A stretch of 64,000 nt of DNA, from the NCBI GenBank assembly GCA_033032865.1, contig JAWHQI010000148.1:5289501-5353500 (forward strand), read 5' to 3'. The stretch is from Dactylorhiza incarnata (Eukaryota > Streptophyta > Magnoliopsida > Asparagales > Orchidaceae). Position numbers and translations under genes: made by a program. Numbering within the stretch: position 1 is the stretch's first letter; each line of letters opens with the position of its first letter. Below, one piece after another: positions 48,401 through 59,942 of the stretch. The notes beneath the pieces were generated by a model, which worked only from the letters and a program-made list of their open reading frames with translations, was not told the DNA's origin and searched no databases.

Positions 48401-49539
48401 ATACCAGGCACGTGATAAACACTCCTCAACGTGAGTGGACCCTTATCACTGCTCAGAGAGACGACTCCTTCGTGCTCTACTGGATGAATAGAATTATCAG
48501 CCGTTATGATAGCATTGTTACCTGAGTAAGGTGCCAAAGAAGAGAACTTTGATCCATCCCCGGTGAGATGATGTCCACACCCTGAATCAACAATCCAGTC
48601 TTCTTCATAGTTGATGGAAGCCAAGGCCTTAACGGGCATCGCCGTTATATTAGACACAAAGGCTCCTCCCCATCCAACTTCATCAGACTTTGGCATCTCC
48701 TTCTCCACTGCATGTCCTGGCTGAAGATTCACCCGGCAATCTTTCTTGAAATGCCCGGTCTTGTTGCATCTAAAGCACCTCGGTCCCTCTCCTTTCTTCT
48801 TCCCATCAGATTTAGGAGCATAGCCCCTATCTTGCTGACCTGAAGTAGAGGGTCCATCATGACCCGGCTTCTTCTTTTCCCACTTCTTTTTCCTCTTCCC
48901 AGAGAACATCACATCACTCTCTCCCCCGGAAATAGAAACCCCCGCCATCTGTCTTGCTAAACTTTCTTGCGAAGCAAGAAGGTTCTCCAGCTCCAACAGC
49001 GACGGCTGATTTGCCCAACCCTGAATTGAAGTTACAAAAGCAAGATACTCCTTCCGCAATCCGCGGATGATATTCCTCTTCAGCTTTGCCTCAGAGATTG
49101 GCTCATCAGGTTCTAAAGCAGAAATCTCTGCCGTGAGGTTCTTCATCTTAAGGAAGAAGGTAGAAATAGAAAGATCGCCTTGAGAGGCTCTCGCCAACTC
49201 ATTTTCAAGAAATTGTAGCCTCGCTACATTCTTCTTATTGAACAATCCATCCAAGGATGTCCAAATCTCAGCAGCAGACTTACATCCGATAATATGATCA
49301 AACAGCTCCGGTGAGATAGCCCTTTTGAGAGTGAACTCTGCCTTAGCATTCAACCTCCTCCAAAGTCTCACCTCTGCCATATTATCTCCTACTAGAAACA
49401 CCTCTTGTGTGTCTTCTCCGCCAACTACCTCCCATAGATCCTCGCCAAGCAAGTAACTCTCCATACATGACTTCCACTTTTTAAAGTTAGTCGATGTGAG
49501 GAGTTCAATACCAAGACCTCTTGCGAATCCGCCTTCCAT
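45451..49539 (-). pseudogene. C3 gag-pol polyprotein with two in-frame TGA codons
   Basis: Start at 49539 (MEGGFARGLG), as in siblings. Approximate residues: Gag 1-245 (KSCMESYLLGEDLWEVVGG, FDHIIGCKSAAEIW); CCHC knuckle CFRCNKTGHFKKDC about 254-267; protease WIVDSGCGHHLTG with DSG about 316; pre-integrase HERLGHVGMDKL and CEGCQFGKSH; integrase D in CIHGDLMGP about 510, D in RTDNGGEF about 574, E in QQNGVAER about 611; RT with YVDD about 1040; RNase H to HFKGEC and stop at 45451. Only TGA at 47467-47469 (codon 691) and 46228-46230 (codon 1104) break it; the first lies where sibling C1 has CGA. All catalytic motifs I can see are intact. Confidence 0.93.
45457..45468 (-). other. C3 polypurine tract
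   Basis: TTCAAGGGGGAG in element sense, directly before the 3' LTR and overlapping the last codons of the polyprotein. The same tract occurs in C4. Confidence 0.88.
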
Positions 49540-49617
49540 GGCAACCAATGTGGTCTCTTCTTCGCAAAGACGATGGCAACTCTAGTTGATCACTGCTTAT
49601 TCACTCCAGCAACCTCC

Positions 49618-49628
49618 CTCTGATACCA
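49618..49628 (-). other. C3 primer binding site, tRNA-iMet
   Basis: TGGTATCAGAG in element sense, directly adjoining the LTR that starts at 49629. Confidence 0.9.
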
Positions 49629-50808
49629 TGTTAAAATTTTTGATTGAACCGTTTAGGAGTAAGCAGGAGTTGTATCAACAAGAGTTATAGCCAAACAACC
49701 ACAATGCCAAAACAGCAACACAAGAAATCTTTATTGAAATAGAACTACTTTACAATGCGAGGCATACATGGCGAGACATGATTCATAAGAATCACGGAGA
49801 TGAGAAGAACAAACACACCAAAAAACAGAAACCAGCGGTCTGCCAGAAAGAGACCGCTCGGACTGCAACAAAGGCTCAGGTCGCCCGGCTTGTTCTGCTG
49901 TACTCCCAGACCGCTTGCACAGTCAGACCGCAGAGACACCTTGAGACCGCGCGAACAGAAGCAGACAAACTGCACTGCCAGACCGCAATCCCAGACCGCA
50001 CGAACTGAAGCTTATTGGAACAAAGAACTGAAGCTGTTGCCAGACCGCAACTCAGACCGCCTAACCGCTGAAGGTCGCCTGATCACTGAGTCCGCTGCAA
50101 ACAGCACAAGAACACAATAACCCAGTTCGCTGACAGACCGCAGACGAACTGTTTATTCAAGCCACCGGAAATCACCAAGGAAGGAGACCGCACCCTGCTG
50201 ACCGTAAACCTGCGAACACAACAAAGGTTAACTCGCATCCAAGTCGCGCGAACTCGAACTTGAGACCGCAAGAGACAATCCGGGCTCTGGTTCTTACAGT
50301 TCTTATTGGGAATGACGGGCCATGCACCCCTATTTATAGGCGGGTGGACGGATGTCATCACCGCACAAACCGGGATACAGTCACCACCCATCAGATCGCG
50401 AACGGTCTCAAAAGATAGACCGCGCGAACACAGCACTTGAACAAAATTCAGTCCAAGACCGAAGACAGCAGCAAGCCGCGCACAAGCCGTGCGAACACAG
50501 CGATCACCCTTCCTGAGATCGCCAACACAGAGAAGCAACTGGCCGACTTGTACCAAGTCGCTAGAACAACACAACCAAGCCGCCCGGTCACAGCAGTTAG
50601 CCAGGAACAGACCGACTAGAACAAGACCGGAAACAACACGCAATAGGTCGCCAGAACCAGTGACCAAACCCAAGAAGCAAGCTGGCCGATCACACCAGAT
50701 CGCCAGAACCAAACCGCCAGAGCACCAGCGCAGATCGCGCGGTCTCTGCGGTCTCCAGCCTTCAGACCGGCCGGACTCCTTTCCACTCCACTTCAACAAA
50801 TTTCAACA
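49629..50808 (-). repeat. C3 right (5') LTR (1180 bp)
   Basis: Same ends and length as the left LTR. TATA box (minus) at 50331-50338. Followed by the CCAAC duplication at 50809-50813. Confidence 0.93.
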
Positions 50809-51063
50809 CCAACAAATGTGGTCAAACAGTTTCAGAATGATAGCACGCTTTAATGTGAACTATGCCTTAGCATTCGTTCTCTTCCAAGCTTTCACCTGCT
50901 CAGAATTCCCTTCAGCAGCTACAACATCTTGTCTATCATCTCCTCCTACTACCTCCCATAAATCCTCGCCAAGAAGATAGCTCTCCATGCAAGACTTCCA
51001 CTTCTTGAAGTTAGTCTGCGTAAGGAGCTCAATTCCAAGACCTCTTGTATAACCTCCTTCCAT
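50809..51063 (-). pseudogene. C2 gag, N-terminal part
   Basis: Starts MEGGYTRGLG at 51063 and runs KSCMESYLLGEDLWEVVGG to LFDHICW, then is cut by C3 and resumes at 44276 with SAAEIW. A frame change occurs near 50860. Confidence 0.85.
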
Positions 51064-51135
51064 TTCTATCACACTTGTTAACAACCTTTCAGAGACTGAA
51101 GCAAGATTCTGTAGCTGATCGCTGCTTCAAACCTG

Positions 51136-51146
51136 CTCTGATATCA
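51136..51146 (-). other. C2 primer binding site, tRNA-iMet (one change)
   Basis: TGATATCAGAG in element sense, one G-to-A change from canonical, adjoining the LTR start at 51147. Confidence 0.8.
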
Positions 51147-52229
51147 TGTTAAAATTTTGGAGATGGATCGAAGACAACAGCGGAAGACTTCAATTCAATT
51201 AAAATCAATTAACCAGTAACAATGGGGGATAAGAGAATCTCAATTGACTATTATCTTATTAGAATGCGTTACATACATGGCGAGACATGATTTATAAGAG
51301 AACACTTAGATAAGAAGAGCAAGCAACACAAGAATCTAGAGAATAGAAAACTGAGACAGCCCAGACCGCTCGAACTCAGCAAGATCGGCGGATTCCCTGA
51401 GACCGCACGAACAATTCTGGTCGCTGACCTGCAAACTGCCACACCGCCAATCATAGACCTCTTAATCTGCTCCTTATTGAACTGCTGAAAACAAAGTTGT
51501 CCGCACTTCTTGATCGCCAGACCGCACGGCCAAGATCAAAGAAGTACACCGTGAACACAAGATGAAGAACTGCTCACTGCTGCAAGACCGCAACTTAAGA
51601 CTGCCTGACCGCTTAAGGTCTCCTGATCAACTGAGTCCGCTGCAAACAGACCAAGAACTTCAAAACACAGTTCGCCCAGACAAGACCGCTGGCGAGCTGG
51701 TTTATTCAAAGCAGGAAAGAAGGAAGAATGCTGAAGGAGACTGTTGGTCGCCTAACCTGCGATCACAACAAAATGATCAAAAAACATCAACCCGCGCGAC
51801 CTAAAAAAATGAGACCAGCATAATCAATCCGAACTTTAGTTCTGACAGTTCTTGCAAACGAATGGCTAGACCTACACCCTTATTTATTGTCAAACAAACG
51901 GATATCACTGCTACCCACGAGGAATACAATCACCTTCCTTATTGAAGCACGCGGTCTCCAGAACCAGGCCATGCAGTCTACATAAGGCCTTATTACACAA
52001 CAAAAGTGTCCAAGACAGCTTGCCAAGAACAAACCGGCAGACTGAAGTACCAGACTGCCGAAGCGACCTCCAATATCAAACCGCCCGGTCTCAACCAGAA
52101 TAGAAATACTTGGGCACAATCGGCAAATCACAACAGTTCGCCGATACTAGAGAAGTGCAAACCATGCGGTCTTTGCGGTCTCCAAAAGTAGACCACCTGG
52201 ACTCTCCACCTACACTTAAAATTTCAACA
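51147..52229 (-). repeat. C2 5' LTR (1083 bp)
   Basis: TGTTAAAATTTTGG...AATTTCAACA. Family C LTR with AGACCGC words, more diverged than C3. TATA-like minus-strand element near 51887-51894. Beyond 52229 the sequence is F. Confidence 0.87.
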
Positions 52230-53086
52230 AATCAGAGTACTAGAATAGGGCTCCTTGAGTTCATCACTTGAATAGAACGAATGCTACTTATTAATAGGAG
52301 AGGAAGCTAACACCGATGTTTTCCCGGAAATCCGCGACCTATCCTCTCCAGTTCAGAATGATCCTTTCCAACGGTCTCAGTTTTGGGAGACCGCCCAGAT
52401 CGCCAACCTCCACTCTAATTTCTTCGTCTAAGGCCCGTGTGTTCAAGATATGTGGAGATCGCCAGACCGTGCAGTCTGGTCTTTTTCTCTCGTTTTGTTA
52501 TTAGGACCCCATACCACTGCCCTGACTCTCCTGTATCCCGGGAAGCCCATAATTTTTGGATCTACCTGTTTGGGCAGCCTTCGCGCCTATAAATAGAGGG
52601 GTTGGGGTACCTAAAATGGACTTTTTTCTTCAAGGCTCCATCTTACATCCTTTGTAAGTGGTCTCAAATTCTATCACTTTTCTACCTCTTCCTCTGGCCT
52701 ATTCTAGACTTCTATCATGTAACCTCTCTTGAGATTAAATGAAACAGTTTTTCCCATCAGAGGTTTATCCTCTGGCAACTTTTGTCTCGAGTAACCTGCA
52801 CTTTACAGTCTTCCCTATCTTTTTCTAGTGTGAGTTTTGGAGGTACAAATTTTGTATCAATAGAACGAACGTGCGACCTACAGATCTGAAGTGTCCAGGT
52901 GAAATCAATAGACTTTTGAGATGTCAGACCGTGATGGTCAGACCGGACAGTTCGTCGGCGGTCTCCCTTCTTTCTGCGAGTGTGACATCTTTAGAAGCTC
53001 ATCAGCTTTGAATGGAGCTCCACCTCGCTCAAGCCCGTTGGGAGGTCGCTCAAGCCCGTCAGTAGACCTCTCGGCAGATTGAATCC
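52230..53086 (+). promoter_or_regulatory. F leader or 5' LTR remnant with TATA box
   Basis: No gene. TATAAATA at 52588-52595 lies upstream of a pyrimidine-rich stretch and about 500 bp before Gag, fitting an LTR promoter. The LTR ends and primer site could not be fixed. A sequence resembling the tRNA-Met complement (TTGTATCAATAG, near 52853) is too imperfect to rely on. Contains GACCGC, GCGGTCT and GATCGCC words like the family C LTRs. Confidence 0.5.
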
Positions 53087-54656
53087 ATGAATAAATTATT
53101 GTCCGAGCTCACCAAGAGATTGATGCCTAAAGCCGAACAGGTCGTGACCCCTGATTGGTTAGCCGCCGGTCAGCATCTAGACCGTGCGACCCCTCAGCCC
53201 GTTGCTCCCTTGCGGTCTCAAGGTGAAGAGTTCACTGCCCGTCAGGCTTTTTTCAGGGGAGTATCCCTGGGTCTCCAGCTCGAGCCCTTTATTTCCAAGA
53301 GGATTATGTTTATACTCCAGCTCCCGCTGCTGCCCCTTTTATTCCTTCTGGTGTTTATGAGGTAGAAGAGCCCTCTCATTTTTCTGACAAGATCCATTGA
53401 GATCCAACTCCCCGCGGTTTTAGAGAATCAAGAATTCCCATGTTTATAGGGGAGAGTGATCCCAGTTCCCATCTTCAAGACTTTGAATCCGCAGTCTCTC
53501 TGAGAACTCTCTCAGATGCGATAAGGTGCAAGTTGTTGATCACCTCTCTTGATGGACAGGCAAGGGAGTGGTTTTAATATTTACCTCCCCAGTCCATCTC
53601 TTGCTTCACAGTTCTGAAGAAGGAGCTTCTTCTGAGGTTTGCCACCTCAAATAAGAGGAAGAGTTGTCCTATGGACCTCTTCAAGATCAAGCAGAGTGAA
53701 AACAAGACTACAGCCCGCTTCATCGACCATTTTCAAAGAGAAATTTTGGGGATAAGGGATGGTGATCCCTCGTTGTACCTGGTCGCCTTGATAAATGGAT
53801 TGCAGGAGGGAGCTCTCAAGTTTGATGTCACAATCAGAGAGCCGAGCTCTTATTAGGAACTAATCAGCATCGCGAATAGGTTCATAGAAGGGGAAGTGAA
53901 CAACCCTGTCTATGTTTCCAATTTAACATGCAAGGCAGTTCAGAAAGGCTCTGCAGGTTTTCCTCCATACCCTCCATCGTCAAATCCTCCGCCTCAAGAA
54001 TTCCAACCTCCAGCTCAGAGAGGAAGGAATTTTCGTCACCATCGTCCTTACTAGGGGCATCAGCAATTCCAACCACAAGTGCCCTTATTACCAGCTCCAG
54101 TCACCCCAGCTCCCCAGCAAGTTCTAATTCATCAAATTCACTTTGTTCAGCCTCCTCCCCTGCTACCTCAGCATTCTTATAATGATTCTCAAGAATCATT
54201 TACCGACATCAATATCCCAATGAGTGAGGTAATCCAAACCCTCCAGAAGCAGCCGTTTTACAAAAGGCCTGACCCCATGCAATCTGATCCCAGATTCAGG
54301 AACACTTCTCTCTATTGTGAGCATCATAGGGAGAAAGGTCATTTGACAGAGAATTGCAGAGCCCTCCGAATGCTGGTTGTGAAGATTGTGAAGGAAGGGA
54401 AGATGCAGGGGCTGCTGCAAAAATCTGATCCTTCTAAAGCCTCCACCTCAAAGAGCAAAGAAGTGGCAGAGGTCCGCAGGGAGTGTGAAGAGGTCAACGA
54501 CGTTGGCCATCTTGGCAACGTTGGTTACCCCAGTGAGTGCGTGGATGCAAACAATGATGGAACTTTGGGTTACCTTTATCTCATCCATTGGGGAGCAGGG
54601 CTAGAGTCATCAAAGAAGGCTAGCATGGCCAGGGTTTTTAGATCAGAAGTTGTCAT
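53087..54656 (+). pseudogene. F gag, degenerate
   Basis: Begins MNKLLSELTKRLMPK at 53087. A frameshift near 53330 leads to the capsid-like domain (RIPMFIGESDPSSHLQDFE, IRCKLLITSLDGQAREWF, LLRFATSNKRK, ARFIDHFQREIL) up to about 53850. Then follow a Pro/Gln-rich linker and the knuckle-like YCEHHREKGHLTENC near 54318-54362, with VKIVKEGKMQGLL after it. Stops near 53398, 53576, 53854 and 54052. C4 inserted at 54656, between Gag and protease. Gag would form cytoplasmic particles. The frame after the knuckle is open to the insertion. Confidence 0.82.
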
Positions 54657-55787
54657 TGTTGAAAATGTTGAAGTGGAAGTTAGAGGAAGTTGGCGGTCTG
54701 GAAGGTGGTCAGGCGGTCTGGTGTGACCGCACGAAGTGGCGGTCTTCATCTGCGGTCTGACTATTGCTGTCTGGCTGGTCTCCTGGTGATCCGGCGTGAC
54801 TGCTACTTCTTTCTTCTTGGTTGGTGAGGTAAGGTCGTGCGGTCTGGTCTGTGACCGCGTGGCGGGCTGTCTACCTCAGGGCTGTGCCGGTCTGGTGTTA
54901 CCGCACAGGTTGTCTAGGTTCCTGGTTGTCTTCGCTGGCTAAGGTATCTTTGTCGAGCGGTCTCTGTTCACGGTCTCAGGAGGAGGCTGGCAGGAGAACA
55001 GGTTGTGTTCGATGTGACGTTGGCGAATAAGTTGTGTTCGCGGTCTCGTTGGCGAACATTGGTGGTGGCGGCTTCATTGTGGGAGTGGCGATCTCCCGCA
55101 GTCTGTTGTTGAAGCCGGTAATCTCACCTAAGCAGTATGATCTGTTGCTGATCGCGCGGGTTGACCAGTTCTGGTCGCGCGATCTGGAGGGTGGTGATCC
55201 TATCTCATAGGGTGGTGACTGGATCGGGTCTCACGCCTATAAATATGAGCCACTGTAGCAACATTAGAATCACACCAAGTGTAAGCTGAGCTCGCGTCTC
55301 ATTCTTGCGGTCTCAAATCTTGTGACCGGTCGGTCTTGCTGATTGATTTTTCCTTGTACAGCTTCTGCGGATTGTATGGGCAGCAGTGCTCACCTCTTCT
55401 TCTGAAAGTGTTCGGGCGGTCTCGCAGCTTGCAGTGTGCGTTGCTGGAGTTCGGGAGAATCAGTGAAGTTTGGAAGGAGGTCGCGGAAGCTCAGCGGTCA
55501 GGAGTGTTGATCGGTGACTGGCAGGGTTTGCGGTCAGGCGGCCTTCAGAGATCGGCAAGCAGACCGCGCGGTCTGCGGTCTCAGTTATCTTTCTTTTCAG
55601 CATTGTATTTTTCCCTTTGGTTTGTGTACTGGCGAAATCATGTATCGCCATGTATACATCTCCATGTAATGAAGATTGTTGTTATCAATAAAGACTCTAT
55701 TTCCTTCATGTGCTTCTGGTTGTTTGGCTTGTGAACTCTAAGTTGTATGATTCCTGCTCACTCCATAAATATTCCGAAAATTTCACA
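54657..55787 (+). repeat. C4 5' LTR (1131 bp)
   Basis: TGTTGAAAATG...ATTTCACA. TATA box TATAAATA at 55238-55245 and AATAAA at 55687-55692, in the order expected for U3-R-U5. Dense GCGGTCT / GACCGC words, with the perfect palindrome AGACCGCGCGGTCT near 55560. Confidence 0.92.
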
Positions 55788-55798
55788 TGGTATCAGAG
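55788..55798 (+). other. C4 primer binding site, tRNA-iMet
   Basis: TGGTATCAGAG immediately after the 5' LTR. Confidence 0.92.
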
Positions 55799-55875
55799 AT
55801 AGGTTGGAGTGGATAGAGCAGTGAACAACTTAGAGTAGTCAACGCCTTTGTGAAGAAGGAACCAGTGGTAGAGCC

Positions 55876-58800
55876 ATGGAAGCGAGGGGTCTTGGAATTG
55901 AGATGCTCAACTCTACCAACTTTAAGAATTGGAGGTCTTGTATGCAAAGTTATCTTCTAGGTGAGGACCTCTGTGAGGTGGTTGGAGGAGATAGCACGGA
56001 GGAAGTCTTTCTGGTTGGAGATAACAATCATGAGGTGAGGAACTGAAGGCGGCTTAATGCCAAAGCAGAGTTCGCCCTGAAGAGGGCAATAACACCTGAT
56101 TTGTTTGATCAAATCTTGGGGTGTGCATCAGCTGCAGAGATCTGGAGAGCCCTGGATAGGCTGTTTAACAAAAAGAATGTGGCAAGACTCTAATTCCTGG
56201 AGAATGAGCTGGTCAGATCGGCTCAAGGTGACCTTTCTATCTCTACATTCTTCTTGAAGCTGAAGAACTTGTGCGCCGAGATTTTAGCATTGGATCCTGA
56301 TGAGCCAATTTCTGAGGCGAAGCTGAAGAGGCACATCATCCGTGGCTTGCAGAAGGAATATGTTGCCTTTGTGACGTCGGTGCTGGGCTGGGCAAATCAG
56401 CCGTCTCTGCTGGAGCTAGAAAATCTGCTTTCTTCGCAGGAGAGTCTGGCAAGGCAGATGGCGGAGGTGTCAGTGTTTGGGGAAATGGAAAAGTTCTCTT
56501 CACGGGAAAGAAGAAAAAGTGGGATAAGAAGACCGCTGGAGGAGGCAATGGTCCTTCAACTTCTGGACAGCAGGAGAGGGGCTATGCTCCTAAGGATGAA
56601 GGGATGAAGAAGGGGGAAGGTCCCAAGTGCTTCAGGTGCGGAAAGGGTGGTCACATCAGGAAGGAGTGCCGGGTGAATCTTCAGTCGGGGCATGCTGCTG
56701 CAGGAAAAGGGGAAGCTGAAGCCAGGCAGGTTGATGGAGAATGGGGAGGAGCCTTCTCGGCTTCTGTTGGAGCTGAGGCTCCTATCAACTTTTAGGAGGA
56801 CTGGATCATGGACTCGGGGTGTGGTCATCACCTCACCGGGGACGAGTCGAAGCTTACTTCTGCGCATCCCTACTCAGTTAACGATGCCATTATTACTGCT
56901 GATAATACCATGCATAGTGTCGAGAAGGTGGGGGTTGTTTCCTTGGGCAGTGATAGAGGGCCACTAACTTTGAAGAGTGTCTATCATGTACCCGGAATGA
57001 GGAAAAACCTCTTCTCCGTGACCAACGTTGTAGACGCTGGGTATCACGTTCTGTTTGGCCCAACAGAAGTGAAGTTTCTTCGGAATGTGGAGGCGGTGAA
57101 GGCTGAGGTCGTTCATATTGGGAGGAGAGCTAAAGACTTGTTCGTTCTTTCGACAAGTTCTTATGTTGACAAGATGAGGACGAATGATAGTGCTGTGATA
57201 TGGCACAAGAGGTTGGGGCATGTAGGGATGGATAAGCTGAAAGCTATGGCGGTGAAAGGTCTGGTCAAGGGCCTGCCTAGTGTATCTTCCTACGGAGACG
57301 GTCATGTGTGCACGGGATGTCAGTTCGGCAAGTCTCATCGACTACCGTTTGACAAGTCGCAGACAAGGAGTTGTGTGCCATTGGAGTGCATCCACGGTGA
57401 CTTGATGGGACCGACTGCTACCCCAAGCCTCGGAGGCAGCAGATATGCTGGTGTTGATCGATGATTACACCAGATATGTCTGGGTATTTTTCTTGAAGGA
57501 GAAGGCGGAGGCGTTTGCCAAGTTTGTGGAGTTCAAGGAGCTCGTGGAGGGTCGGCTTGGACTGCGGGTTAAGAAGCTGAGGACTGACAACGGAGGGGAG
57601 TTCACCTCTGGTGAGTTCTCTACCTTTTGCAGGAAGGTGGACATCCGGAGGGAGATTACTTGTGCGCATACTCCACAACAAAATGGAGTTGCATAGCGGA
57701 AGATCCATCACCTGACGGAGACCTGCAAGTGTTGGCTGCATGCCAAGAGTATCCCAAGGTCCTTCTGGGCGGAGGGAATGTCTTGTGCTGCCTACGTCAT
57801 CAACCAGATGTCTCTCAGTCCCATCAACATGTTGAATCCGCATGAGATGATGTTCAAGGAAAAGCCAAGCGTGGCGCACCTTTGGGTGTTTGGTTCCACC
57901 TGCTATGTGCACGTTCCAGATGCGCTTCATACGAAGCTAGATGCGAAAGCAAGGAAGTTAGTCTTCGTGGGTTATGATATCGGAAGAAGGGCTGGAAGTG
58001 CATGGACCCCGAGGCGTGGAGATTTGTTGTATCTCGTGACGTCGTGTTCGACGAGGCGACATCTTACAAGGGGAGTTCTGGTTTTGAGCTACCAGAAAGC
58101 AGAGTGGAGGATCCAGAGAAAGCTGTGGAAAATCTTCAGGTGGAGCTACCTGTGTCACCATGTGGTCCATCAATATCTAGTTCCAAGACAGAGGATTTTG
58201 GTTCAGGAAGCAGGGGGAGCGATGCTCCTAGTACGTCTGGGAGAGGAGTTAGGGAAGAAGCAGCTGAGGATACTGCGAGTCAGGGAAAGGCGTTGCGGAG
58301 ATCGAAGCAAACTATCATTGCCCCTGATCGCTATACAGGAGGAAACATGGTGAGCTTTGTCTCATGTTTCTTCGCTGGTCCCTTGGATGAGAGGGAGCCG
58401 TCGAGCTTTAAAAAGGCCAAAGGCGTGGAACAGTGGGATTCGGCTATGCAGGAAGAGATGAGTGCTCTTGAGAAGAATGAGACTTGGTCTCTGGTGCCCA
58501 AGCCCAAGGGCATCACCCCTGTGACATGCAAATGGGTCTACAAGCTTAAGAAGAAGGCTGACGGCAGTATCGATCGGTACAAGGCTCGCCTTGTGGCTCG
58601 GGGTTTCTCGCAGCAATACGGTGAAGACTATGAAGAGACTTTCAGTCCGGTGGCAAAAATGACTTCAGTTCGGGTTGTGATTGCCTTGGAAGCGTGTTGG
58701 GGGTGGAAGATCTGGCAGCTCGACGTAAAAAATGCGTTCTTGTACGGCGAGAGTGACAAGGACATCTTCATGGTCCAGCCGCCAGGCTTCGTATCTGAAG

Positions 58801-59942
58801 ATTTTCCGGAGCATGTCTGCAAGTTGAAGAAGGCCATGTATGGGTTGAAGCAAGTGCCGAGGGCGTGGTATGGGAAAATTGTAGAGTATCTCTTATTCTG
58901 CGGGTTTGTTGCTTCAGACTCAGACTCAAGCTTGTTCGTCAAGAAGAGGGGGGAGCATCAAGTCATCGTGCTGCTTTACGTCGACGATATGATCGTGACA
59001 GGGAATTCGAAGGAGGAGGTAGCGCAGCTTCGGGCAGAGCTATCTATCAGGTTTGAGATGAAGGATCTGGGTGAGCTTCACCACTTCCTTGGACTCGAGG
59101 TGCAGAGGAAGGAGAGTGGAATGCTGGTGTCCCAGGCTGGATATGCAGAGCGGATCGTGGAGCAGTTTGGCATGAAGGAAGGGAAGTGCACTTCCACACC
59201 TCTGGAGAAGGCTATGAAACTTCGCAGGGATGAGGGGAGGATTTTGGGAGATTCGTTGGTGTTCCGAGCTCTGGTTGGGAGCTTGATTTATCTGACGATC
59301 ACTAGGCCGGATATTGCGTATGCAGTTGGAAGGGAGAGTCGGTATATGGCGAAACCACGGATACCACATCTTCTAGCGGCCAAGAGTATATTGAAGTATG
59401 TCAAGGTGACTTCAGATATGGGTCTCCTTTATTGGAGGGATGCGGGCTTCGAGGTGCATGGGTACATGGACGCTGATTACGGGGGAGATTCGGATGATCA
59501 GAAGTCGACGTCTGGATACGTCTTCATGGCAGGCCCCACAGATATATCATGGTGTAGTAAGAAGCAGGATTCCGTGTCTGTCTCAACCATGGAAGCGGAA
59601 TACAAGGCTTCGGCCTTGGCAGCTCAGGAAGTCATCTGGCTTAGGAGGTTGGTTGGAGACATCCATAAGGAGGTTCGGGGTCCGACTCTACTCCGCGGCG
59701 TCAACGAGAGTGCTCTCAAACTGGTTACTAATCCAGTTTGTCACGCGAGGACCAAGCATATCGAGATCGAGCATCATTTCATTCGTGAGAAGGTGCTGGA
59801 GGGGTCTCTTTCGGTCGAGCATGTTCGGATTCAGGACAACATTGCTGACATCTTCACAAAGGCGCTGGCGAAGGGGTCGTTTACTTGGCTGAGGAGTCTA
59901 CTTGGGCTGTTTTCAACTTTCCACTTCAAGGGGGAGTGTTGA
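55876..59942 (+). pseudogene. C4 degenerate gag-pol polyprotein
   Basis: Start MEARGLGIEMLNS at 55876. Gag has stops near 56046 and 56190 and a frameshift near 56480; knuckle CFRCGKGGHIRKEC near 56632; stop near 56793; protease with intact DSG at about 56811; pre-integrase HKRLGHVGMDKL; integrase with a 2-bp loss near 57445, RTDNGGEF intact, but the third catalytic Glu codon is TAG (57694, QQNGVA-stop-RKIHH). After a frameshift near 57980 a long open frame 58002-59942 holds RT (YVDD intact near 58980) and RNase H, where the usual LLRGDNESA reads LLRGVNESA. It ends HFKGEC with the stop inside the 3' LTR. Not functional. Confidence 0.92.
59926..59937 (+). other. C4 polypurine tract
   Basis: TTCAAGGGGGAG directly before the 3' LTR, also coding for the last residues. 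Confidence 0.9.

Larger units (their letters stand above)
44277..50808 (-). mobile_element. C3: complete, nearly intact Ty1/copia element (6532 bp)
   Basis: Two LTRs of 1180 bp each, tRNA-iMet primer site, polypurine tract, a single polyprotein frame of 1363 codons broken by two TGA codons, and a perfect CCAAC target duplication. By hand I count about 20 differences between the LTRs, the lowest divergence in the window, so this is the most recent datable insertion. It is inserted in gag of its sibling C2. TATA boxes (TATAAATA, minus) at 44979-44986 and 50331-50338; AATAAA signal (minus) at 44378-44383. Confidence 0.95.
40658..52229 (-). mobile_element. C2: Ty1/copia element of family C, split by C3, 3' end lost
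   Basis: Left part 40658-44276 (RNase H back to mid Gag), right part 50809-52229 (Gag start, primer site, 5' LTR). C3 occupies the middle with the CCAAC duplication. The C-terminal RNase H residues and the 3' LTR are missing at the junction with G, so no target duplication of C2 itself can be seen. Confidence 0.87.

Noticed and set aside
49615..49631. TGGTATCAGAG-type sequences as possible tRNA genes
   Set aside because: Only the 3' complement of tRNA-iMet is present, next to LTR ends; no cloverleaf. These are primer binding sites.
50083..50799. Long open frame (238 codons) with Cys/Arg/Ser-rich product, and its twin at 44902-45447
   Set aside because: Both lie wholly in C3 LTRs; openness comes from repeated GACCGC/GATCGC words. 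No conserved domain.
52845..52866. Primer binding site for F
   Set aside because: The similarity to the tRNA-Met complement has several mismatches and no clear LTR end beside it.
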